A stretch of 17,191 nt of DNA from assembly GCA_005879255.1 (NCBI GenBank), contig VBKY01000206.1, positions 1 through 17,191 on the forward strand, written 5' to 3'. Under the pieces are notes generated by a model. The model saw only the letters and a program-made list of their open reading frames with translations. It was not told where the DNA came from and searched no databases. The translations under genes were made by a program, and so were the position numbers. The stretch is from Deltaproteobacteria bacterium (GTDB lineage: Bacteria > Desulfobacterota_B > Binatia > UBA9968). Positions 7,317-13,986 of this stretch are shown piece by piece; the stretch's first letter is position 1; each line of letters begins with the position of its first letter.

Positions 7317-9595
7317 TTCTGTTTCAACGCTTGATAGATTTTTTCGGCTTTGACCGGCAACTCGAACAGCCGCACGCCGACCGCATCGGCCACGGCGTTG
7401 GCGATGGCCGCCGGCGGCCCGTTGTTGGCGAATTCGCCGATTGGCTTGGAATCGAGCGGTCCGACACCGCCGGTGGATTTTACCAGAACAGTTTTCAGCT
7501 CCGGGATGTCCCTGATGGTGGGCATTTTGTAATCGCCCAGATTGTTGTTGGTCACTTTCCCTTCATCCATCACCAACTCTTCCATGACTCCCTGACCCAT
7601 ACCCATGATCACCGCGCCGTCGATCTGGCCTTGATGGCTGATCGGATTGATGATCGTGCCAACGTCGTGGGCGCTGACGACCCGCCGCACCTGCACTGAA
7701 CCGGTTTCGGGATCGACTTCGACCTCGGCCACTTGCGCGCAGATATAAGAAATATCTTCCGGATAGGGATAATCCTTATTCACCGTAACTTGAAGATGCT
7801 CCGTCGCTTGCGCGACCACGCGCCGCAAGGTGAGCTGCTGGCCCGGATCCTGTCGCAGATAAAACTTTCCGCCGTCGAATTCGATTTCCTCCGCGCCACA
7901 CTCCAACATACGCGCCGCCTGATCGAGCAAATTTTTGCGCAATGTTTCGCAAGCCTGCATAATCGCCTGGCCGGCAACGTAAGTCATCCTGCTCGCTCTC
8001 ATGCCGCCGTCGCGCGGCGCGCTGTCGGTGTCACCGACGATCACGCGCACCTGTTCGATAGCCACATTCATCTGGTCGGCGACGAGCTGGCGCAAGATGG
8101 TGTGCGTCCCCGATCCCTGATCGACGCTGGGGCTGACGATGGTAAAGCTGCCGTCAGGCTCGGCAGTCAAAACGACGCCGGTATCGCCGCCGCTGATGTG
8201 ACGCCCGGATAGTGCGATGCCGCGTCCGACGTTGGCGCGGCGCTTCGCCTTCTTCCACCCGACCGCATCCATTGCCGCTTGCAGCACTTCGCGAAAACGC
8301 ACGTTGTAGAGCCGATGACCGACCGCGTCCTCTTCCCCTTCGCCGAGAAAATTTTTCATACGAAACTCGGCGGTGTCCATCCCTAATTCTTTGGCAATAA
8401 GATCGGTGTGAGAGTCGATGGCGAAGGCGGTGGCCACCGCCCCTGGGCTGCGGTAGTAACCGCCGGGAACCGTATTAGTGTAAATTTGCAGGTATTCGAT
8501 ATCGGCATTGTCGATGCGATATTGCCCACCGGCGTAGTGCCAGGTGGCGAGCGACGCGTTGGATTTAAGCGCGCCGTAGGCGCCGCTGGCGTGCACCGCG
8601 CGCAGCTTGCGCGCGACGATGCGGCCATCGCGCTTGACGCCGCTCCGAACCGTGATCACGGTAGGATGCGCCGGATTACTCGCCGATAGTTCTTCTGCGT
8701 ATGTCATCACGATCTTGACGGGTCGTCCCGTACGCTGGGAAAGAAAATAAGCGATCGGCAAGTCGATGCCGTCGCCCTTGCCGCCGAACTCACCACCGAC
8801 GTTGACAACGTTGATACGGATGCGTTCCTCCGGCAACTGCAAACATTTCGCTAACTGGCTGCGCACACCGAAGGGATTCTTGGCCGATATCCAGACCTGA
8901 ATGCGGCCGTCAGGATCGATCGCGACCAGGGCCGCATGCGGCTCGAGATAGCCTTGATGCCGGCCGGGAATGTGAAAGACATGCTCCAAGACCAAATCCG
9001 CTTCGCGAAACCCTTTCTCGACATCGCCTTTTTTGTAGGCGAGTCTGGTTAATCCGTTATGGAGATCGGCAGCGAGTTTGTCCTTGGGGCCACCGTCATA
9101 GACTGTGACGTCGTCATGCAGGAGCGGCGCGCTCAGCTGCATCGCTTCGAGCGGATCGAACACTGCCGCCAGCGACTCATAGTCGACGTCAATCACATTC
9201 ACCGCCTCTTGAGCTGCGTCCAGCGACTCGGCGGCGACGGCGGCAACGCGGTCGCCGACAAAGCGCACGCGATCCCAGCACAGCACGGGCATGTCGCGAA
9301 TCTGTTTGCCGATCAGATGACCTTGGACTTCACTGCCGGTGAGTATCGCCTTCACGCCCCGAATGCGCTGCGCTTTCGAAACGTCGATATTGAGAATGCG
9401 CGCGTGTGAGTGCGGGCTCCGCAGAATTTTTGCCCATAGCGTCCCGGGCAGATTGACGTCCGCGGCGTACAACGTGCGCCCGCTGACTTTGTCGCTGCCC
9501 TCCGCACGCGGCACGGCGGTGCCGACTACTTTGAGTTCAGACGTAGTTTTCGTCCTCGTTGAATTCACGTCGATTTTTCCGGCCCGCTGACGCAC
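7313..9595 (-). CDS. Molybdopterin-binding large subunit of a xanthine dehydrogenase/aldehyde oxidase family enzyme
   Basis: 760 residues, the normal length of CoxL/XdhB-type large subunits, starting with GTG at 9595; a GTG 27 bases later is an alternative. The family motifs appear in order: LKVVGTAVPRAEGSDKVSGR (21-40), RSPHSHARI (59-67), QGYLEPHAAL (214-223), GGEFGGKGDG (267-276, molybdopterin), YYRSPGA (380-386), DQGSGTHT (492-499) and the catalytic Glu in KPIGEFANNGPPAA (E721). It should hydroxylate a carbon of an aldehyde or heteroaromatic substrate using water, with Mo-cofactor. The active-site loop is not the AYXCSFR of true CO dehydrogenase. Neither the FAD-binding nor the 2Fe-2S subunit, usually adjacent, is present, and the flanking genes are a binding protein and intergenic repeats. 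It has no export signal, so the protein is cytoplasmic. Confidence 0.93.
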   Translation of the reverse strand: MRQRAGKIDVNSTRTKTTSELKVVGTAVPRAEGSDKVSGRTLYAADVNLPGTLWAKILRSPHSHARILNIDVSKAQRIRGVKAILTGSEVQGHLIGKQIRDMPVLCWDRVRFVGDRVAAVAAESLDAAQEAVNVIDVDYESLAAVFDPLEAMQLSAPLLHDDVTVYDGGPKDKLAADLHNGLTRLAYKKGDVEKGFREADLVLEHVFHIPGRHQGYLEPHAALVAIDPDGRIQVWISAKNPFGVRSQLAKCLQLPEERIRINVVNVGGEFGGKGDGIDLPIAYFLSQRTGRPVKIVMTYAEELSASNPAHPTVITVRSGVKRDGRIVARKLRAVHASGAYGALKSNASLATWHYAGGQYRIDNADIEYLQIYTNTVPGGYYRSPGAVATAFAIDSHTDLIAKELGMDTAEFRMKNFLGEGEEDAVGHRLYNVRFREVLQAAMDAVGWKKAKRRANVGRGIALSGRHISGGDTGVVLTAEPDGSFTIVSPSVDQGSGTHTILRQLVADQMNVAIEQVRVIVGDTDSAPRDGGMRASRMTYVAGQAIMQACETLRKNLLDQAARMLECGAEEIEFDGGKFYLRQDPGQQLTLRRVVAQATEHLQVTVNKDYPYPEDISYICAQVAEVEVDPETGSVQVRRVVSAHDVGTIINPISHQGQIDGAVIMGMGQGVMEELVMDEGKVTNNNLGDYKMPTIRDIPELKTVLVKSTGGVGPLDSKPIGEFANNGPPAAIANAVADAVGVRLFELPVKAEKIYQALKQK

Positions 9596-9693
9596 GAACC
9601 ACTCTCAGTAAATGTCTGGCTATTAGTACGCCGGACCGTCGGGCGTCAAGCTGAATGGCGAATCGAGCGGTCGATCATGCTGCATGGCTCCTT

Positions 9694-9722
9694 GAAAGTT
9701 TTCGCGGCTCACGCAAACTTTC
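9694..9722. promoter_or_regulatory. Inverted repeat upstream of the hydroxylase gene
   Basis: GAAAGTTT (9694-9701) and AAACTTTC (9715-9722) are perfect 8-base arms; GCG/CGC can pair inside. There is no T-run on either side, so it is not a terminator. It lies about 100 bases upstream of the hydroxylase start and might be an operator; no regulator is encoded in the window. Confidence 0.35.
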
Positions 9723-9760
9723 CGAGCGTCGGCTACCGTCCATGAGGGGAGATTGACTCG

Positions 9761-9829
9761 CGCCAAGTCGCAAAGACGCCAAGTTTTCGGAAAATTTGGT
9801 TTTCACCTTTGCGCCTTTGCGTCTTTGCG
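9761..9829. repeat. Inverted CGCAAAGACGC repeat
   Basis: Two 23-base arms (9761-9783 and 9807-9829), matching at 19 positions by hand count, face each other across a 23-base spacer. Internally each arm repeats CGCAAAG-like 7- to 8-mers. The stretch 9596-9891 (296 bases) holds this repeat, the inverted repeat at 9694 and no recognisable gene. Confidence 0.65.
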
Positions 9830-9891
9830 GGAAATATTCCGAACTTTGGTTGCGGCTTTGCCGCGCTAGGGTCTTCTGGTACGATGAGGCT

Positions 9892-10299
9892 ATGAGCTGG
9901 CAGGAAAATCTTCTCAGTGATTTAGAAGAGATCAGAAACCTGATCCGTCAAACCAAACGCATCGCGGTTCTCGGCATCAAGACCGACGCCCAAGCCGACC
10001 AGCCGTCGGTTTATGTGCCGATGTATCTCAAGAAGACAGGCTTCGAAATTATTCCAGTGCCGGTTTATTACCCGGAAGCGACGGTCATTCTCGGCGAAAC
10101 GGTTTATCGAAGATTGATCGATATTCCCGGCGACATCGACATGGTCGACGTCTTCCGCCGTCCCAATGATATCAACGGCCATATCGAAGATATTCTTGCG
10201 AAGAAGCCGAAATCCATCTGGTTCCAATCCGGCATCCGCAATGACACCGCCGCGGAGATCTTTGCCAAAGCCGGCATCAAGGTCGTGCAAGATCGCTGA
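9892..10299 (+). CDS. CoA-binding domain protein (YccU-like), ending at an in-frame UGA
   Basis: 135 residues up to UGA at 10297-10299. It is a CoA_binding_2/YccU-type Rossmann protein: KRIAVLGIKTD (near 20-30) is the nucleotide-binding strand and loop, PVPVYYPEATVILGETVYR the middle, DIDMVDVFRRPNDI the signature and KSIWFQSGIRN the C-terminal part. The start at 9892 is preferred over a TTG frame opening at 9796, because the latter would translate a dispersed repeat; the ribosome site is weak (GAGG 2 bases upstream). Family members continue at this point as VVxDRC followed by a short tail (E. coli YccU has VVMDRC). Here the frame reads VVQDR, UGA, then LMVDHRRSAGT and UAA at 10333-10335. The UGA therefore replaces the conserved Cys. 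Either it encodes selenocysteine (147-residue protein) or the gene is truncated by a nonsense change. The cellular role of the family is unknown. Confidence 0.88.
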   Translation: MSWQENLLSDLEEIRNLIRQTKRIAVLGIKTDAQADQPSVYVPMYLKKTGFEIIPVPVYYPEATVILGETVYRRLIDIPGDIDMVDVFRRPNDINGHIEDILAKKPKSIWFQSGIRNDTAAEIFAKAGIKVVQDR

Positions 10300-10335
10300 C
10301 TGATGGTCGATCACCGGCGGTCAGCCGGAACGTAA
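10297..10335 (+). other. Possible selenocysteine codon, conserved C-terminal extension and SECIS-like hairpin
   Basis: The in-frame UGA is followed by eleven codons that match the family C-terminus (LMVDHRR...) and a UAA. A hairpin CCGGC (10314-10318), loop GGTCA (10319-10323), GCCGG (10324-10328) begins its loop 19 bases after the UGA. The E. coli fdhF SECIS also carries GGUC in its apical loop at about this distance. A competing fold exists: GCTGACTG (10295-10302) pairs with CGGTCAGC (10318-10325), enclosing a GGT/ACC mini-stem, and takes the UGA into its base. The UGA-C context is also leaky, so simple readthrough is another option. No sel genes are in the window. Confidence 0.45.
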
Positions 10336-10354
10336 AGAACGCAAAATTGTCCAA

Positions 10355-10371
10355 GGGCGCGGGTCGCCCCT
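10355..10371. repeat. Degenerate GTAGGGGC-family fragment
   Basis: GGGCGCGGGTCGCCCCTAC-like sequence with partial self-complementarity lies in the convergent gap between the CoA-binding and hydrolase genes. It resembles the right half of the palindrome at 4820-4883. A short CGTAAAGAACGCAAAA piece at 10331 belongs to the CGCAAAG family. Confidence 0.4.
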
Positions 10372-10392
10372 ACGGAAGCAATCCGCGCGCGC

Positions 10393-11256
10393 TCACGCCG
10401 CCAATTTTTTAGCCCGCAACTGTTTTGCGATAAACGCCTTGATCTGGACATAAGCGCGTTCGGTCTGCGGACCCGGCTTGGCAACCCAGCGATGCTCGGC
10501 GCCTTGGAACACCTCGAATTCGCATTCGCCGCCCGCCGCCTTATAGGTAGCGGCGAATTTCTCTTGTACCGCAGGCAAAACATTGTCATCCAGCTCGCCT
10601 TGCAGAATATACATCGGCGGCAATGAAACCTTCTCGCCACGCTCGAGGATCTTCTGCGGATTACCTTCGTGAATACTCTCCCAGGGATTGAAGTAAGTCT
10701 TGCTGTTCTGAATCATTTCCGCCCATTGCCTTCTCTCCGCCTGCTGAAAGCGAGCGTAAGGATCGCTGACTGGCGAGCGCGCCACGACATAGGTCAGAGT
10801 CGCGTCGACGCTCGGCGCCTCCGGAAGTGGATGCGCGTTATAGCGCGGATCCTGCGGGCGCATCGCGCACAGTTCGATTTCGTGACCGCCGCTCGAGCTC
10901 CCCAGCGCGGCGACGGTGGCGGCGTCACCGTTCCATTCCCGTGCCTTCGCCTTGAGCCAGCGAACGCCATAGTTGGCATCCTGGACCGAAGCCGGATAGG
11001 GTGCCTCCGGCGCGCGGGTCAAGTCGATGGCGACGACTAAAATACCGCTCCGCGCGAGACTCTCGTCCATCGGCGCATTGGCCGTGCGGTCTTGATTGTT
11101 CCACGCGCCGCCGTGCAGGTCCAACAATGCCGGAAACGGCCCATCGCCCTGCGGCTGATAGACCCGCGCCATCAGTTGCCTCGCGGGCGTGCGGCGAAAC
11201 TCGGTATCCCAAACTTTGATTTCGAATCGGCCTAACGGATCGTATGCAACTGTCAT
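10393..11256 (-). CDS. Alpha/beta hydrolase (esterase/HSL-like), copy 2
   Basis: 287 residues without a signal peptide. It has the oxyanion motif DLHGGAW (H48-G50), the nucleophile elbow GSSSG (119-123, S121), the acid in QGELDDNV (D223) and the His in GAEHRW (H255), so the triad is complete. The length and the HGG motif place it among HSL/carboxylesterase-type hydrolases acting on esters or amides; the substrate is unknown. AGGAG stands 9 bases before the ATG. It follows its paralogue after 41 bases in the same operon and matches it over the full length without gaps (about 74% identity by hand count). The two differ most around residues 131-180 and near the catalytic His (AEHRW against CEHLW), which suggests different substrates. 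Confidence 0.9.
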   Translation of the reverse strand: MTVAYDPLGRFEIKVWDTEFRRTPARQLMARVYQPQGDGPFPALLDLHGGAWNNQDRTANAPMDESLARSGILVVAIDLTRAPEAPYPASVQDANYGVRWLKAKAREWNGDAATVAALGSSSGGHEIELCAMRPQDPRYNAHPLPEAPSVDATLTYVVARSPVSDPYARFQQAERRQWAEMIQNSKTYFNPWESIHEGNPQKILERGEKVSLPPMYILQGELDDNVLPAVQEKFAATYKAAGGECEFEVFQGAEHRWVAKPGPQTERAYVQIKAFIAKQLRAKKLAA

Positions 11257-11297
11257 TTTACTTTTCTCCTTTGCTTAAAGAGATGTCGGCGTTTTGC

Positions 11298-12161
11298 TCA
11301 CGCCGCCAGCCGTTTCTTGCTCAACTGGCGTGCGATGAACGTTTTCAAAGTGTCGTAGGCGCGATCGGTCTGCGGCCCCGGTTCGCGGATCCATAGATGT
11401 TCGCAACCGGCGAAGACTTCATACTGGCACTCGCCGCCGGCGGCGCGATAGGATGTGACGAATTTCTCCTGCACCGCCGGCCGGACGTTGTCGTCGAGCT
11501 CGCCCTGCATAATCAGCAGTGGCGGCAGCTTTGCCTGATCGCCACGGTCGAGGATTTCTTGCGGATTGCCGTCGTGAATCGTATCCCACGGATTAAAATA
11601 AGTCTTGCTGTTTTGCACCATCTCGTCGCGCCCCAATTTTTCGGCGTTCAAGTAGCGGGCATAGGGATCGCTCACCGGCGAGCGGGTCGCGACGTAATTC
11701 AAGGTGGCGTCAAGTTCCGGAGCTTCGCCGAGTGTATGCACGCTGTAATAGGAGTCATGCGGACGCATGGCGCAAAGCTCGACCACATGCCCGCCGCTGG
11801 AGCTACCCAGCGCGCCGATCGTTTCCGGATCGCCGTTCCACTCGCGCGCTTTGTGTTTGAGCCAGCGCACGCCGTAGTTGGCGTCCTGCACCGAGGCAGG
11901 ATAGGGCGCTTCGGGCGCGAGGGTCAGGTCGATGGCAACAACCAAGATCCCGCTTGAGGCTAAGCTCTCATCCATCGGGGCGTTGGCTTTGCGGTCCTGG
12001 TTGTTCCACGCGCCGCCGTGCAGGTCCAACAGCACGGGAAAAGGCCCGGCTCCATTCGGTTGATAAACCCGCGCCATTAGCGTCCGCGTCGGCGTGCGGC
12101 GAAACTCGGTGTCCCAAACATTGATTTCGAAGCGGTCGGTTGGATCGTATGCAACCTTCAT
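11298..12161 (-). CDS. Alpha/beta hydrolase (esterase/HSL-like), copy 1
   Basis: 287 residues, preceded by AAGGAGGG at good spacing. Motifs are DLHGGAW, GSSSGGHVVEL (S121), QGELDDNV (D223) and CEHLW (H255), an intact Ser-Asp-His triad. It is cytoplasmic and starts 14 bases after the methyltransferase stop, so the two genes are very likely co-transcribed with the second hydrolase. Compared with copy 2, the N-terminal 110 residues are almost unchanged (about 13 differences), while the cap-like middle and the C-terminus have diverged. This fits duplication followed by a shift in specificity. Ester, lactone or formamide substrates are all possible; nothing in the sequence decides. Confidence 0.9.
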   Translation of the reverse strand: MKVAYDPTDRFEINVWDTEFRRTPTRTLMARVYQPNGAGPFPVLLDLHGGAWNNQDRKANAPMDESLASSGILVVAIDLTLAPEAPYPASVQDANYGVRWLKHKAREWNGDPETIGALGSSSGGHVVELCAMRPHDSYYSVHTLGEAPELDATLNYVATRSPVSDPYARYLNAEKLGRDEMVQNSKTYFNPWDTIHDGNPQEILDRGDQAKLPPLLIMQGELDDNVRPAVQEKFVTSYRAAGGECQYEVFAGCEHLWIREPGPQTDRAYDTLKTFIARQLSKKRLAA

Positions 12162-12175
12162 TGCAATACCCTCCT

Positions 12176-12751
12176 TTAATCAATATAAGCCGCCGGCGAT
12201 TCTCCAACTTTCCAGATATATAGCGTGCGGGATTCGGCATAGTCCGACGTGCCGTCCGTGGGCGGAGGTATATATTCGATTCGCGACGGTTTCCAGTCAT
12301 CGATGTCGAAATCATGAGCGATCACTCGCGAGCCGGGTTTTAGTTTCTGCAACTTCGGACGCAACGCATTATTAAACCACTTGAACATGTAAAGCGTAAC
12401 TACGGTCGCTTCGGAAATATCGACCGTCAGACCATCCTGCGCGCGAAATTCAGTCAAGTGGCTTACCCCTTCTTTTTCGGCATTCTCGCGAGCTTTGGCG
12501 ACCAGCTCCGCATTCAAATCGATGCCCACGCCACGGATACCGTACTTTTTTGCCGCTTCGATGACAATGCGTCCGTCGCCGCTGCCCATGTCATAAAGAA
12601 TATCGCCTTGCTTGAACTCGGCCACTTCAAGCATCCGTTGCACGACGTGCATTGGCGAGGGTACGAACGGGATGGAGTCTTGGCTCCGCGCCGTGTGACG
12701 AGGCATCACAATCAGTGCAAATACGACTAAAATCTGAGCACGGCGTTTCAC
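12176..12751 (-). CDS. Class I SAM-dependent methyltransferase-like protein with signal peptide
   Basis: 191 residues from a GTG start with GAGGAGG 8 bases upstream. Residues 1-23 look like a Sec signal peptide (basic start, ILVVFALIVM core, TARSQDS cleavage region). The rest is a compact Rossmann methyltransferase domain: PSPMHVVQRMLEVA leads in, motif I is YDMGSGDGRIVIEAA, the acidic ribose-binding end of strand 2 is GVGIDLN, and ATVVTLYMFKWFN lies at the motif IV position. It ends with RPKLQKLKPGSRVIAHDFDIDDW. This is a recognisable subgroup of methyltransferase-fold proteins of unknown substrate. Export is odd, because SAM is a cytosolic cofactor. The segment may instead be a membrane anchor, or the protein may bind a different ligand. 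It is the first gene of an operon with the two hydrolases. Confidence 0.88.
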   Translation of the reverse strand: MKRRAQILVVFALIVMPRHTARSQDSIPFVPSPMHVVQRMLEVAEFKQGDILYDMGSGDGRIVIEAAKKYGIRGVGIDLNAELVAKARENAEKEGVSHLTEFRAQDGLTVDISEATVVTLYMFKWFNNALRPKLQKLKPGSRVIAHDFDIDDWKPSRIEYIPPPTDGTSDYAESRTLYIWKVGESPAAYID

Positions 12752-12802
12752 TGGTGATGCCTCCTCAATCGATTACCTGGAGATTATTACAGCGACCGAA
12801 AT

Positions 12803-12831
12803 CTTATGCCTAGCATGGCGATCCTTGTCAA
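12803..12831 (-). promoter_or_regulatory. Sigma-70-type promoter of the methyltransferase/hydrolase operon
   Basis: On the minus strand TTGACA (complement of 12826-12831), a 17-base spacer and CATAAG (complement of 12803-12808) give a perfect -35 and a fair -10. Transcription would begin near 12796, leaving a leader of about 45 bases before the GTG. The divergent plus-strand gene shares this intergenic region (12752-12946); its own promoter is not clear. Confidence 0.6.
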
Positions 12832-12946
12832 TGGTTGATAAATCGAAAACTTTTGTAACGGAGTCGCTGAATAACCATCTGGACTGTGCAAACGCAGTTT
12901 GGTGTGGTAGTAGCAGCCGAGAATCATGTCGAAAGGAATTGCCCCA

Positions 12947-13975
12947 ATGATGTTGGTGCTGCGTCTGTTGTTTTCCGGCAGCTTGTTCATCGTTTTTCCC
13001 CTGTTCGCCGTCAAAGCACCTGCCGCAGGGCCGCTATTGATTGCCTATGGTGGCTACAACGAAACCATGGCTCCGTTGTGGGTCGGTATCGAAAGGGGTT
13101 TGTTTAAGAAATACGGCGCTGATGCCAGCGTGCTGCAAACCCGAAGCGGTCAAATCATGATGGCGACGCTCGCCTCCGGCGGTGCGCCGCTGGTATGGGC
13201 GGCCCCAAGCAGCGCGCTCAATTCAACGGCGAGCGGCATGAAGCTTGGATGTTTCGCCGCCGGCAACAACAAACTGCCGCGCGAGCTGGTCGTCAGGAAA
13301 GGCATCGACTCACTGGAGGAATTGCGCGGCAAGACCTTCGGCGTGCAGAGCATCGGCGGCGGCGCCTGGTTGTCAACCATGGTTGCGCTCGATGCAATCG
13401 GACTCGATCCTGACAAACACAAGCTCAATGTTCGAGTGATCGGTGACACCGGCACCCAGACCCAGGCGCTGGTTTCCGGGAACATCGACGCGGCCATTCT
13501 CCCTTACAGTTACTCGGAAATGGCGAAGCGCGCCGGCGCCCGCTCCTTGGCTGACGCGGGGGCTTTGAAACTGACCTATCAAGCGACGGTCATGTGTGCG
13601 CTGAAAGAGTCGAGTGTCGTCACGGCGGAGACGATGATCGCCTTGACCAAGGGCCTGATCGAATCGCTGATCTACATTCTTGAACCTGCGAACCGGCGCG
13701 ACGTGGCGGTCGTACTGAAAAAAAATCTCCGACTGAGCAAAGACGAAGACGCCGATGCCGCCGCTCGAGTCGCGCGCTTACAAATGCCCAACCTCGACGT
13801 TGCGCTCAATGTCGACGCATGGAAAACCGTGCGGCGTCTGGTGACGCGCATCAATCCCAAAGTTCAGGAAGTGGATCTCGATCAGGTGATCGTTACATCC
13901 GTCGTGCAAAATTTGGAAGCCAGTGGTTTCCTGCCTGAAATGAGAAAAAGAATACCCCGTCAAACGATTCAATAA
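12947..13975 (+). CDS. ABC-type substrate-binding protein (NitT/TauT or NMT1-like)
   Basis: About 342 residues. The ATG at 12947 is preferred because AAAGGA lies 9 bases upstream; the frame also has an ATG at 12926 with a weak site. The N-terminus is a Sec signal (LVLRLLFSGSLFIVFPLFAV, cleaved near APAAG). The mature protein starts LLIAYGGYNETMAPLWVGIERGLFKKYG, the classic opening of periplasmic NitT/TauT/NMT1-type proteins, followed by VRKGIDSLEELRGKTFGVQSIGGG and an ALVSGNIDAAILPYS segment. The ligand is unknown; relatives bind sulfonates, nitrate, pyrimidine precursors or aromatic acids. No permease or ATPase genes are nearby. A TPP enzyme starts 11 bases downstream, so the binding protein and that enzyme are probably co-expressed. 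Confidence 0.9.
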   Translation: MMLVLRLLFSGSLFIVFPLFAVKAPAAGPLLIAYGGYNETMAPLWVGIERGLFKKYGADASVLQTRSGQIMMATLASGGAPLVWAAPSSALNSTASGMKLGCFAAGNNKLPRELVVRKGIDSLEELRGKTFGVQSIGGGAWLSTMVALDAIGLDPDKHKLNVRVIGDTGTQTQALVSGNIDAAILPYSYSEMAKRAGARSLADAGALKLTYQATVMCALKESSVVTAETMIALTKGLIESLIYILEPANRRDVAVVLKKNLRLSKDEDADAAARVARLQMPNLDVALNVDAWKTVRRLVTRINPKVQEVDLDQVIVTSVVQNLEASGFLPEMRKRIPRQTIQ

Positions 13976-13986
13976 GGAGACGACTC

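Noticed and set aside
7313..9595. Aerobic CO dehydrogenase large subunit
   Set aside because: The diagnostic AYXCSFR active-site loop is absent and the CoxM/CoxS subunits are missing.
9796..9891. N-terminal extension of the CoA-binding protein from a TTG
   Set aside because: It would translate the CGCAAAG dispersed repeat; the family starts near the ATG at 9892.
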